From Hyphomonadaceae bacterium (lineage in GTDB: Bacteria; Pseudomonadota; Alphaproteobacteria; Caulobacterales; Hyphomonadaceae): DNA of 64,000 nucleotides. The stretch lies in NCBI GenBank assembly GCA_016714495.1, contig JADKDU010000006.1, forward strand, positions 124,001 to 188,000, written 5' to 3'. Of this stretch, positions 17,587 to 26,214 are shown in pieces. The position numbers were made by a program, and so were the translations under genes. Within the stretch, counting starts at the first letter, position 1, and each line of letters opens with the position of its first letter. Under the pieces are notes generated by a model. The model was given only the letters and a program-made list of their open reading frames with translations, searched no databases and was not told the DNA's origin.

Positions 17587-17949
17587 CTAAGACGTTCGCT
17601 CCTTAGCAGTGCACAGCCCGAGATAGAGTGTCACGGCCACCACCGGAACCGCGAACCAGTTGAGCGCGGCTCCCGGCGCGGTGCCCAACGTCACGATGGG
17701 TTTGAGATGGCCAGAGATAGCACGCAGAAATGGTTCCAGCAGCAGCACACACAGGATGAGCGGTACGAGCCCGCGGTACCGAAGAAGCAAAACCCAGAGC
17801 GCCCCCACGAGCAGCAGTTGGCTCGCCCCCCATTGGCCGAAGATTGCGATGATGTTGTCGCCGCCAGCAACGCTCGTGTCGACCGTTGCGATGCTATGGG
17901 CCCCGCCGTCGGGCGAGAGCAGATGGACCAGACTTCGTGCCGTGATCAC
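17587..17949 (-). CDS. Membrane protein, 5' end apparently frameshifted
   Basis: 120 residues from GTG 17949 with three hydrophobic helices (QLLLVGALWVLLLRYRGLVPL, LILCVLLLEPFL, AVPVVAVTLYLGLC). The frame stays open and protein-like upstream (LLPSDPTRYGGPAVAYW) to a stop at 18064, without any ATG, GTG or TTG. An ATG at 18044 (MDAAPS) sits in another frame, so a one- or two-base indel near 18030 probably separates the start from the body. It may be a recent pseudogene or a sequencing slip. Confidence 0.6.
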   Translation of the reverse strand: MITARSLVHLLSPDGGAHSIATVDTSVAGGDNIIAIFGQWGASQLLLVGALWVLLLRYRGLVPLILCVLLLEPFLRAISGHLKPIVTLGTAPGAALNWFAVPVVAVTLYLGLCTAKERTS

Positions 17950-18540
17950 GACGAGAAGGATCGTCGTAATCCAGTACGCGACGGCCGGGCCGCCATACCG
18001 TGTTGGGTCGGACGGGAGCAGTGCTGGCTGGGCGCGGCATCCATGAAGTCGGAAGCATAGTGCTCATGCATCATCCCTGTCAGAACAGGCCGTACCAGCG
18101 ATAGTCCGCTCGCATCCCACGTTTGTGACTACAAGCAAATGGTTTCACTTAGCGTTAGCACGCCGAATGACCGCTCTTTGACGCCCCGCCGCCGCTCACG
18201 AAACCGTCCTCAGGAGGCGATTCATCGCCTCACTCCGGTCTTTCGCAGTTCTGGTGCCAAGATTTCCTGGCAGCACGCCCGGCGATAAGCAACGCGTTCG
18301 CTTTCCAGAGGCACATGATCAGCAAATGACGCTGAGGCTGTTCCGAGCAACGGCGGACTATGTCTGGGCGAAGTCGGTCGCTTGAACTGAATGCCACGAG
18401 CAGCGACGGATTCAGGCGACACGAGTTAAGTTGTCAGTTCCCTGTCAACACCGTGTCCGGATGTGGGGTGCGCCCTTCACTTTCTCAAACAACAGAATAC
18501 AGAATATTGTCCTGAAGAGTTCAGGTCGGGCGGACACTGC
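17950..18540. other. Intergenic gap with only the lost 5' end of the membrane gene
   Basis: Apart from the upstream extension of the neighbouring frameshifted gene (to ~18044), no gene, repeat or operator was recognised in these ~590 bp. Confidence 0.4.
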
Positions 18541-19596
18541 ATGAGACGCGTCAAAGCCAAACAGCTTGTGGTAGCCGCGCTTTGCGCCCTCGTATTGACG
18601 CCTGCCGCCTTGGCGCAATCAGCGCCAACGAAGCTGAGCGAAGGCGTGGCGCAGCTACCCACGACTGGCCTTGTTATCGAACTTCCTGCAAAGCGCGGGG
18701 TCGAGTACCGCGTCTCTGGCAGTTGGGCGCTGACGGACAATGGCGCGTCGTTCGACACTCGTGACGTGGTCGACGAAATTGATGTCGCCACCGGCAATCT
18801 CGTCGCGGGCAACTGGGTGCTTGCAGGTTACTTCACGGCTGGCGGCTGCGACAGGACGATTGCTGCCGCACAACTTGATGCATCGTGGACACAAGACACT
18901 CAGATTTGGGACGAAACGTGGACCACACGCGGAGGCGTGTTCACTTTCGAAGGAGCCCTTGGTCGCCGTCCCGCGGTCGTTCTCTGCCGCGAAAAGGAGG
19001 ATGGACCAACCCTGCTGCTCTATCACTTCTTGGCCAACAAGCCCGAAACGACCTTACAGGCAGACGTGATACAGAGCGCACGTGACTCGGCTCCCTTGGC
19101 GAGCGCGTCTAAGGCCTTTTCCGATGGGCGCACAAACGCAATCTACCCGACGCGCAGAACTGATGTTCGCAACAGGGGCACTCAGCCTGCGTCGCGACTG
19201 ATAACAACGCCGACGTCAGGGCTCAGGATTGAATTGCCGCCGGATGGCTATCTTTGGATGCCGGAAAAGGGTGACGGTGCGGACCTCCTTGAGCGACTCC
19301 TGCCCGTCTTTCCGGAAGTCACAATCGAAGCAGTGGTCGCGCCCAACATAAGCTGCGTCGATGTGTTCGGCTCCCTTCAGTCAGAACGGCGCGAGGCGCA
19401 TCGGCCTCTAGCGCTGCCCTCTGGTTGGCTCGATGGTCCGGCCTTAGTGGTAGAAGGTGAAACAGAACTGACAGTGTGCCACGCAGTTGGCACGAACGCG
19501 CTGGTGGTTGGCGTTTTTCAAGGGCCGGACGACCGTGATGTTAGCAGCCTACACCCCATACTCGGCGCATTGCTGGCGGCCGCGTTAAAGCAGTAA
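18541..19596 (+). CDS. Secreted hypothetical protein with two similar halves
   Basis: 351 residues from ATG 18541, which starts a good signal peptide (~1-25, ALAQ). The frame is open 78 bp further upstream but that part lacks signal features. Two related openings, PTTGLVIELPAKRG and PTSGLRIELPPDG, about 180 residues apart suggest an internal duplication of a beta-rich domain. Cysteines (GGCDR, LCREK, ISCVD, VCHAV) fit disulfides. No family recognised. Confidence 0.78.
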   Translation: MRRVKAKQLVVAALCALVLTPAALAQSAPTKLSEGVAQLPTTGLVIELPAKRGVEYRVSGSWALTDNGASFDTRDVVDEIDVATGNLVAGNWVLAGYFTAGGCDRTIAAAQLDASWTQDTQIWDETWTTRGGVFTFEGALGRRPAVVLCREKEDGPTLLLYHFLANKPETTLQADVIQSARDSAPLASASKAFSDGRTNAIYPTRRTDVRNRGTQPASRLITTPTSGLRIELPPDGYLWMPEKGDGADLLERLLPVFPEVTIEAVVAPNISCVDVFGSLQSERREAHRPLALPSGWLDGPALVVEGETELTVCHAVGTNALVVGVFQGPDDRDVSSLHPILGALLAAALKQ

Positions 19597-19823
19597 GCCA
19601 AAGAACCGCACGACCAAGGGTGCTGTCATCTGTGGACATCCGGTAATCGCGGGTGGCGCCTGGAAGCAGAATACAACGCGCTATGCTGTCTACATTCCAT
19701 TCTCGCTCATGCTGGTCGGGATGCGCGGCTGCAAACGCATCAATACGCTTCTTGATTGCGGGGTCGGAGCTGTCGTCAAGAACATGATCACCTGACTCCA
19801 AACGGCGCGCCCAAGCGGCACTT

Positions 19824-19988
19824 ATGCCCAACTCATCAAAACCGGAGTTCTCCAGACGCCTGTGGCTGACGGTGCTGGCGCTTGTGCTGGCGATCGGTCT
19901 ATGGGTCGTGCGCGATGCGTTGTTGCTTGGGTTTGCAGCGATACCGCGAGGCGCCGAACAAAGCCGCTTGCATATCGTTCAACGCTGA
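19824..19988 (+). pseudogene. N-terminal remnant, possibly of an AI-2E-family transporter
   Basis: A 54-codon frame whose residues 11-40 (RRLWLTVLALVLAIGLWVVR then DALLLGFAAI) resemble the first helices of AI-2E/PerM-type transporters, normally ~350 residues. The similarity ends near 19950, where unrelated sequence and the tandem palindrome begin. Identification rests on a short hydrophobic stretch and is tentative. Confidence 0.35.
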
Positions 19989-20010
19989 ACTACATCGTTC
20001 AATGTTGAAC
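19977..20010. promoter_or_regulatory. Tandem palindromic operator (two 20-bp units)
   Basis: GTTCAACGCTGAAC (19977-19990) and GTTCAATGTTGAAC (19997-20010) are two dyads exactly 20 bp apart, each preceded by ATC; the second is a perfect palindrome. They lie 41 bp upstream of a three-gene operon ending in a MarR regulator, the likely binder. Twenty-base spacing puts both sites on nearly the same helix face. Confidence 0.7.
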
Positions 20011-20050
20011 GAACGACCGTTGACCTCGGTCCAGCGAAAGCGAGACGCTC

Positions 20051-20776
20051 ATGCGCATCCAGCAACTGTCAGCCTCCGCTCTTCTTTTCTTCCAGGCGTT
20101 CTTCATATTCGCGCCCATGGCGATCCTCGGCAGCGCCATCGAGTGGCCGGCGAGCCTCGATTTCCCGCCGGAGCAGACCCTGCCGCTGATCCACGCGGAA
20201 CAAGCAGCGGTGCGACTTGGCTATGGCCTATACTTGGCCTGGTCGCTGGCCTTCGCAGGGAGCGCGGCGCTTATCGTCAAACTGGCAAGCGGCGACAGGG
20301 CGCTTCGCGCACTTTCCATGCTCGCTATTGCACTTGGCGTCGCATCGGCTTTGGCTCGCGCCATCGGCATCGTGCGATGGCTTTCCGCCTCGCGTGCACT
20401 GGCGGACGCCTACGCCGCTGCACCGGAGGGTTCGGTCGAGCGCGTTGCGATTGAAACAACGCAGACGGCCCTCAATGCCTACGGCGGGACGATCGGGGAG
20501 GACCTCGGCGTTGGCATGTTTGCCGCAATGTGGCTGGCCTGCGTTGGCGCGGTCATTCTCAAGGACCGCGGCCTGCCGTCCTGGCTTGGCTGGCTGGCCT
20601 TTCCGGCTGCAGCTGTGTCCGGCGCGCCTTCACTGGCGCTCATCGGGATCACGTCGCCGATCGATGTCGTGCTCGCAACAACAAGCATGCTGCTGTGGAT
20701 TGCCGCCGTCGCAGTCGTGCTGCTTGCCCGAACTGTAAGGTCGCCGCGCGCAGAACCTGAAACCGTCCACGCCTGA
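20051..20776 (+). CDS. Multi-helix membrane protein (DUF4386-like)
   Basis: 241 residues, about six membrane helices (LLFFQAFFIFAPMAILGSAI, YGLYLAWSLAFAGSAALIVK, ALSMLAIALGVASALARAIG, GVGMFAAMWLACVGAVI, LAFPAAAVSGAPSLALIG, SMLLWIAAVAVVLLART). The pattern resembles DUF4386 membrane proteins, a tentative call. First gene of an operon with a nitroreductase (18-bp gap) and a MarR regulator, behind the tandem palindrome 19977-20010. Function unknown; perhaps part of a response to a toxic aromatic or quinone. Confidence 0.8.
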   Translation: MRIQQLSASALLFFQAFFIFAPMAILGSAIEWPASLDFPPEQTLPLIHAEQAAVRLGYGLYLAWSLAFAGSAALIVKLASGDRALRALSMLAIALGVASALARAIGIVRWLSASRALADAYAAAPEGSVERVAIETTQTALNAYGGTIGEDLGVGMFAAMWLACVGAVILKDRGLPSWLGWLAFPAAAVSGAPSLALIGITSPIDVVLATTSMLLWIAAVAVVLLARTVRSPRAEPETVHA

Positions 20777-20794
20777 TCCTCGGAGCGAGCCGTA

Positions 20795-21946
20795 ATGACA
20801 ACGCGTCGGAGAATCCTGAAGCTGGTTGGCGGAGGCGTGGTCCTCGCGGCCCTTGGGGGAACGGCTTTCTATGTCGCCAATGCCCCGTCTGATGAGGCGC
20901 GGATCGCGTGGCGCGAAGCGGGAACGCCTGCTGAGTATCGCAGGCGGTTTCTTTCCTACGCCCTGCTGGCGCCCAATCCCCACAACCGCCAGCCATGGCT
21001 GGTCCGTCTTGATGGGGAGGACAGTCTGACACTGTTCTGCGATCTTGATCGGCGCTTGCCGGAGACCGATCCATTCGACCGCCAGATCGTTCTGGGCTGC
21101 GGGGCTTTCCTCGAGCTCTTGTCGATTGCTGCGGCGCGGGAGGGATATGCCGCCGAGATCACCGCCTTTCCCGAAGGCGATCCGGCACCTCGCCTGGACA
21201 GGCGCGCGGTTGCGCGTGTGCGGTTTGCGCCTGGTGCGGCGCGACCGGACCCGATGTTCGCTGCGATCGGCATCCGGCGGACCAACCGCAACACCTACAC
21301 TGAGCGCGACGTTGCAGCGGACCTGCTGGAGCAGCTTGCAGCGTCGGGGTCGGTGCATGACGTAATGGCGCGAACGACGGGAGAGAGCGGGCTCGTCGCC
21401 AAACTCCGTGACGTCACCTGGCGTGGGCACGAGACGGAATCGCTGACACCCAAGACAATGAAGGAAAGCATCGACCTGATGCGCATCGGCAAGGCCGAAG
21501 TCGCGCAGTGGCGGGATGGCCTCGTTCTGGAGGGTCCGATGATGGAGCTAGCGCGGATGACCGGCATGATCTCCCGCGAGGCGCTGCTTGATCCGAAGTC
21601 GGAGGCGTTCCGAATGGGGCTGGACATGTACCGGCCCAAGGCCGCTTCGGCGCGTGCGTTTGTCTGGCTGGTCAATGATCATGCTGGGCGCGCAAGCGAG
21701 TTGAATGCAGGGCGGGCTTATGCACGGCTCGCCCTGAAGGCGGCAGAGCTTGGGCTCGCGATCCATCCCTGGAGCCAGACGCTGCAGGAGTTCCCCGAAA
21801 TGCGATCGCTTTACGATGAAGTTCATGCGTTGATCGGGGATGGGAAACGCGTGCAGATGCTGGTGCGGGTGGGGTATGCCGATCCGGTGATTCCCGCGCC
21901 CCGGCGTGGTCTCGATGCGCACATTCTCGGCGAGGGACAGAGTTGA
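20795..21946 (+). CDS. Acg-type FMN nitroreductase family protein with Tat signal
   Basis: 383 residues. The N-terminus TTRRRILKLVGGG followed by a hydrophobic stretch is a twin-arginine signal, so the folded flavoprotein is probably exported. PNPHNRQPWLVRL, RRTNRNTYTER and LGLAIHPWSQTLQE are typical of the Acg-like nitroreductase group, which binds FMN. The physiological substrate of that group is poorly known. It is the middle gene of the operon; its stop overlaps the regulator's TTG start (TTGA). Confidence 0.85.
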   Translation: MTTRRRILKLVGGGVVLAALGGTAFYVANAPSDEARIAWREAGTPAEYRRRFLSYALLAPNPHNRQPWLVRLDGEDSLTLFCDLDRRLPETDPFDRQIVLGCGAFLELLSIAAAREGYAAEITAFPEGDPAPRLDRRAVARVRFAPGAARPDPMFAAIGIRRTNRNTYTERDVAADLLEQLAASGSVHDVMARTTGESGLVAKLRDVTWRGHETESLTPKTMKESIDLMRIGKAEVAQWRDGLVLEGPMMELARMTGMISREALLDPKSEAFRMGLDMYRPKAASARAFVWLVNDHAGRASELNAGRAYARLALKAAELGLAIHPWSQTLQEFPEMRSLYDEVHALIGDGKRVQMLVRVGYADPVIPAPRRGLDAHILGEGQS

Positions 21947-22392
21947 AAAAGACTGAAGAGTTGACCCGCCTCTACTTCCGCATGTTCAACGAGATCGGGA
22001 TCATCAGTCAGCTATCTTCAAACAGGCTGGAGCGTGTGCTGCCTCCCGGCATGTCAATCGCGCAGTTCAGCCTGCTCAACCATCTCGTCCGGTTGGGCGG
22101 CGCATGGGCGCCAAGCCGCCTTGCCCGGGCGTTTCAGGTGACCAAGGGCGCGATGACCAATACCTTGCAGCGGCTGGAGGCTCAGGGCCTGATTCGCGTC
22201 ACCGCCGATCCGGATGATGCGCGTGGCAAACTCGTCGAGATCACGGAAGCAGGCCGCAGGATGCGCGAAAAATGCATTCGCGCGACGGGGACAGCGATGG
22301 GCGACATCGTCAAGCTTGTTCCGACCGATGATGTTGGCGCCGTGCTTCCCTTCCTTGAACACCTGCGAAAGACGCTGGACGAGAGTCGCTGA
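21943..22392 (+). CDS. MarR-family transcriptional regulator
   Basis: 149 residues from TTG 21943, which overlaps the preceding stop (TTGA), so translation is coupled. The winged helix is clear: MSIAQFSLLNHLVRLGG, APSRLARAFQVTKGAMTNTLQRLEAQGLIRV, and the wing with the conserved DPDDARGKLVEITEAG. It probably binds the tandem palindrome upstream of the operon and represses its own transcription along with the nitroreductase and membrane protein. Confidence 0.92.
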   Translation: MKKTEELTRLYFRMFNEIGIISQLSSNRLERVLPPGMSIAQFSLLNHLVRLGGAWAPSRLARAFQVTKGAMTNTLQRLEAQGLIRVTADPDDARGKLVEITEAGRRMREKCIRATGTAMGDIVKLVPTDDVGAVLPFLEHLRKTLDESR

Positions 22393-22551
22393 GGGCCAAA
22401 CAAGCTCACCGGTCCGGTGGGTTCGTCGTCGGCCGGTACAGCAGGCGGCTCGCTGCATCCGTCATCGCCCCACAAGTGCGCGGCCGAGCGACTTCGAAGT
22501 CTGCACTGTGCTGCGGAAGGATCAGAAGACACGATTGCGAATGGCCGTAGT

Positions 22552-22650
22552 GGGCCCACTTCGCCGAGCCTGCCAGGATGTCACCAATGGCAAGGGCGCT
22601 CGTAAGTTGACGCTCGCTCCTGCCCTACTGATCAGTCAGGACGTTGCCCG
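22552..22650. repeat. Dispersed repeat C, copy 1
   Basis: 99 bp aligning without gaps to 27551-27649 at about 80% identity; the longest identical block is CGCTCGCTCCTGCCCTACTG plus ATC. It ends directly against the palindrome at 22652. More diverged copies appear at ~23234-23290 and ~25771-25840. Confidence 0.7.
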
Positions 22651-22651
22651 C

Positions 22652-22666
22652 TTACCTTCCAGGTAG
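22652..22666. promoter_or_regulatory. Palindromic operator TACCT-TCC-AGGTA (second site)
   Basis: TACCT (22653-22657) and AGGTA (22661-22665) around TCC repeat the site at 9502-9516. The ATG of the membrane protein is 57 bp downstream, nearly the same spacing as at the first site (56 bp), so both genes are probably controlled by the XRE regulator at 8712-9467. Confidence 0.7.
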
Positions 22667-22722
22667 TTGCTCTGCACGATGCGTTCGCTTCACTGTGCAT
22701 TTGGGTAGAGCGGAGCGTCGCG

Positions 22723-23142
22723 ATGACACACAGTTTTCAGAGGTTCTGGCTCAAGATCACTGCGATCGTTGTCGGGTCGTTTGGGCCGGTCTTCTTTTTC
22801 GGAACGATGCTCCAGACCTCGGAGCCCGCGCGCATAACGCTTGATCTGCTTGGTTGGCCGGTTGACGGCGCGACGACCTACGCTTCCGCGGACACGCGGT
22901 TTCTTTCCGCGCTAACCGGCGGCTTCCTCCTGGGTTGGGGGGTCATGATCTGGTGTCTGTCTTCCTGGGTTTACGACGCGGCGCCGGAGGCAACGCGTCG
23001 CTCCGTTGTCGCTGGACTGCTCGGCTGGTTCGTCCTCGATAGCGCCGGGTCGATTGCATCGGGAAACGCCTCGAACGCCTTCTTCAATGTCGTCGTCCTT
23101 TTGGTCGCTGTGGGACCGCTCTGGCGGCCGGCACGGGGATGA
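22723..23142 (+). CDS. Small four-helix membrane protein (paralogue of 9573-10001)
   Basis: 139 residues, ATG 22723 with GGAGCG upstream. Hydrophobic segments VVGSFGPVFFFGTML, FLSALTGGFLLGWGVMIWCL, SVVAGLLGWFVLDSAGSIA and FFNVVVLLVAVGPL match those of the 9573 gene in number and spacing, and share the F-x-R-x-W-L start, the GW-V-M motif in helix 2 and WFV-DS in helix 3. It shares the palindromic promoter element as well. Function unknown. Confidence 0.78.
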   Translation: MTHSFQRFWLKITAIVVGSFGPVFFFGTMLQTSEPARITLDLLGWPVDGATTYASADTRFLSALTGGFLLGWGVMIWCLSSWVYDAAPEATRRSVVAGLLGWFVLDSAGSIASGNASNAFFNVVVLLVAVGPLWRPARG

Positions 23143-23713
23143 CCTGCCCACGGTTCTCGAACCAATGTTGGCGCGGATGACGATCGTCACGATAGGGGCC
23201 TGAACCCGCCATCCCAGTTGGTTTTTACGAAAGGCGGCGTCGCTCAACAACCGCCGTTCGCGGCCACCCGCCGGTCAGGCAGGACGTCATTGAGCGACCA
23301 TCGCCGCCGGCGGCGTAACAACCGAAGACCGCCCAACAGCGTTTGCGCCCAAGTAGGAAGATGAACAAGATGGCTGATCCCATCTCGATCGGCGGGAACG
23401 AGCAGAAGTGCTGTCGCCGGCGCGCAGCGCACAACGATGGCGGCGGCGGTAGCCATCGACCCAACCGAGCTAGACCTGGCGACGTATCCGGCCAAGATAA
23501 TGGTCCCGTACAATTCCAACCAAATCTCGCGCAGCGCCCTTCCTCTGAAAACTAAAGTTGCTCGTGCGCGAGGGGCCTGTCGCCAAAATTGATTGCGAGC
23601 TAGTCTGCGTTTGGGATGATATCCATCCTCTAGTTTGAGCGGCGTTCGCGCTCGGTCGTCTGATTGCGCACCGGTGCAAATATCACATGTCGCATTTCCC
23701 AACCTGGGGACAC
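23143..23713. other. Intergenic, diverged repeat C and no clear gene
   Basis: About 570 bp. The stretch 23234-23290 (GTCGCTCAACAACCGCCG, then GGTCAGGCAGGAC) is a diverged copy of repeat C. Minus-strand frames contain hydrophobic runs (SAILFIFLLG) suggesting a decayed membrane-protein gene, but I could not identify it. Confidence 0.4.
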
Positions 23714-25606
23714 ATGACGTCCCTCCGTGTACCGAGTTTTTGGTTTGTCGCATTGGTTGGACTGCTTGTTCTGGTTGAGGGGCCTGCATTTGCGCAGGTC
23801 AATCCGCCTGCGACAACGCAATCCCCCGTTTCCCGGTTCTTCGTGCTCTCCGATTTGGGGGAACGCACTGCGGACCCGATTTGGCAGAGTGAGCTAAGCG
23901 CCATCGCAGACGGCGGCGACGGCTACCTCTACACCACTTCGACCGCCGGGGGCACGCGCGGCTACGGTACGGTGTTCAAGTTCTCGACGACCGACAGCAA
24001 GCCGCCGATCGTACTCTATAATTTCGACCTCACTCATGGCGCCGGACCACAGGGTGGTTTGACGCGCGGGCGGGACGGAAACTTCTACGGAACCACCTAC
24101 AAGGGTGGCAAATACGGCGTCGGCACAATTTTCAGCATCACTCCCACCGGCGCGCTAACAGTCCTGTGGGATTTTCGGAACGGCAAGGTTGTCCCAGTTC
24201 CGGTTGGTCGTCTGCCGACCGAACAGGAAAAGCTCGACGCCGCCGGCTCCTACCCAGTCTCGGCGCCAGTGCTGGTCGGCGACGTCTGGTATGGCGTGAC
24301 CTCCTCCGCCAACAACCAGCAGTATGGGGTTGTCTACCAAATCTCCGGCGGCCAGTATCATGCGCTCTACCAGTTCAAGGCTGCCGACGTGGCGGCGAAC
24401 GGCAACTTCGCGGTAGGGCTGAGTGTTGGGCCAGGAGGCAGTCTTTTCGGCACAACGCTGAAGGGCGGTCTTGGTTGGGGCACCATCTTCCAGGTACGTG
24501 GCACTGGCGTCTCGGTGCTTCACAAGTTCGACGCCGCCAGCGCGCAATCCATGGGCGTCATACAGGGTCAAGACGGATTTCTATACGGAACGGCGTTTAA
24601 GCCGAACACCAGCCATGGTCTTGTCTACCGTTTGAAACCGCAGACGCAGGCCTACACGGTCATCCATGCCTTCAACGGGATCGACGGATCGGGTCCTGTC
24701 GCGGGACTAACGCAAGCCAGCGACGGGATGCTGTACGGCGTCACAAAATATGGCGGTGTCGACGGAAAGGGAGTTGTCTACCGCCTCAAGCCCGATGGCG
24801 GCGACTTCTCAGTGCTCTTCAACTTCAATCAGAACAACGGGCGCTACGCTGTCTCGCCAATGGTTGAACACCCCGTCGCAGGTTCCCCTTTCAAGAATTT
24901 CTACGGCGTCACCTATCAGGGCGGCGCGAAGGATGCCGGCGCCGTCTACCACCTCAACGTCCGCGAATATCCCACACCGTCGCATAACTCATTCTACCGG
25001 GGTGGTACGCGCGCCGTCTCCGATGCAGTGGTTTTCGTGAAAAAGGGCGTCAGCGCCTTCCAGAAGGACGAGAAGGGCCGGGAGATTCCCATGGATAGCA
25101 AGGGCGTATCCGTGCAGCTGTTCTGCCCGCGCGATCCGCACATTGTGCAGTTTGTCCTGCGAACCTCGATGGGCGTTGACGGGACGCCAGCCACCGGCCC
25201 CTATGCAACGAGTTGGGGCACATTCGAGTATGGCAAATGGCACACCGATGCGATCGGGTTTCCCAACGCCTACTATGATCAGGCGCCGGGTGCGAGCCAT
25301 GAATCCGCCACAACCTTCGTTACGATTTTCGATCATCCGAAGGCGACGATCTATAGCGCCAACGCACGTGGCTGGCAGACCATCGCCAGGGATTTCGCCA
25401 TCTGCAACGGCAAGGTCATGCGCGTTGTGAATTGGGCGATCGGGGCGGCGTGGAACAGCGCCGAGGGCCGCCTCAAGGAGCCCGAGTACGCGAATTTCTC
25501 AATCGAAGCTCCGTCGGCCACTGAGGACTCGACAGCGTGGTCAGACAGCAAGTTGCAATGGATCAACACTCAGCTGAAGCAAGACGGCTACGATCCAGTT
25601 CCTTAG
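23714..25606 (+). CDS. Secreted GloVer-repeat (TIGR03803-type) protein
   Basis: 630 residues from ATG 23714; an ATG at 23687 adds nine residues. Signal peptide ~1-28 (ending AFAQ). Residues ~60-420 hold about eight repeats of ~45 residues of the type YGTTYKGGKYGVGTIFSITP...LTVLWDF and LYGVTKYGGVDGKGVVYRLKPDGGDFSVLFNF, the Gloeo/Verruco repeat, likely a beta-propeller. The last ~200 residues form a separate globular domain without recognised family. Probably cell-surface or periplasmic. Confidence 0.88.
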   Translation: MTSLRVPSFWFVALVGLLVLVEGPAFAQVNPPATTQSPVSRFFVLSDLGERTADPIWQSELSAIADGGDGYLYTTSTAGGTRGYGTVFKFSTTDSKPPIVLYNFDLTHGAGPQGGLTRGRDGNFYGTTYKGGKYGVGTIFSITPTGALTVLWDFRNGKVVPVPVGRLPTEQEKLDAAGSYPVSAPVLVGDVWYGVTSSANNQQYGVVYQISGGQYHALYQFKAADVAANGNFAVGLSVGPGGSLFGTTLKGGLGWGTIFQVRGTGVSVLHKFDAASAQSMGVIQGQDGFLYGTAFKPNTSHGLVYRLKPQTQAYTVIHAFNGIDGSGPVAGLTQASDGMLYGVTKYGGVDGKGVVYRLKPDGGDFSVLFNFNQNNGRYAVSPMVEHPVAGSPFKNFYGVTYQGGAKDAGAVYHLNVREYPTPSHNSFYRGGTRAVSDAVVFVKKGVSAFQKDEKGREIPMDSKGVSVQLFCPRDPHIVQFVLRTSMGVDGTPATGPYATSWGTFEYGKWHTDAIGFPNAYYDQAPGASHESATTFVTIFDHPKATIYSANARGWQTIARDFAICNGKVMRVVNWAIGAAWNSAEGRLKEPEYANFSIEAPSATEDSTAWSDSKLQWINTQLKQDGYDPVP

Positions 25607-26214
25607 GCAGGTGCAGCAGCTGACACGTCCAGACGCGTCCTCGTAAATCGACTTGCTCTTCTTCATATAGCGGTTGCTACACCTCGTTCATCATCGTCGT
25701 TGAAAGGCGAGCCCTTCTATCCGGACAATGCTAACGACGTCCTCGGGCCGTCGGCGCTCATCGCAATCTTGCCAATGGCGAGGTCGCTCAACATCTGCCG
25801 CTCGTGGCCACCATACCAATCAGGCAGGAGCTCGCCCCTTCCTGCCGGTCGAAGCTGAAGCCGCCTGCGTTGCGTCGCTGGAGAAGACAGCTATTGCTGC
25901 GAATCCAAATGGCCTCTGGAGTTACCGGGGCGGTTCACCTTGCCAATTGCAAACATCCCTACCCCAGGAATGAGACGACAAGATCTGGCGCCAATTTCCC
26001 GTCAGGGCTCAGCCCTTTCGCGTCCCGACAAAGTTAGCACGCAGATCGTCTCGCAAATATCCCCGTCTGGGTGCGACCAAGCAAACGTCCCGGCGCCTTT
26101 TCGCTGGGCGCATGGTCCCGAACTGCGCTTGATTGAGTGGGCCGCCGAGCCAGGGGCGCAAAACTGAACGCGATGAACGCGCCACCAATGGATAGCTAGC
26201 GAACGGGGAAGACC
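25607..26214. other. Intergenic, diverged repeat C near 25771-25840
   Basis: About 610 bp with no convincing reading frame. CCAATGGCGAGGTCGCTC and AATCAGGCAGGAGCTCGCCC align with repeat C. The rest is unassigned. Confidence 0.45.

Noticed and set aside
23244..23789. 181-codon minus-strand frame in the gap after 23142
   Set aside because: Contains scattered hydrophobic runs but no coherent fold, and overlaps the start of the GloVer-repeat gene.
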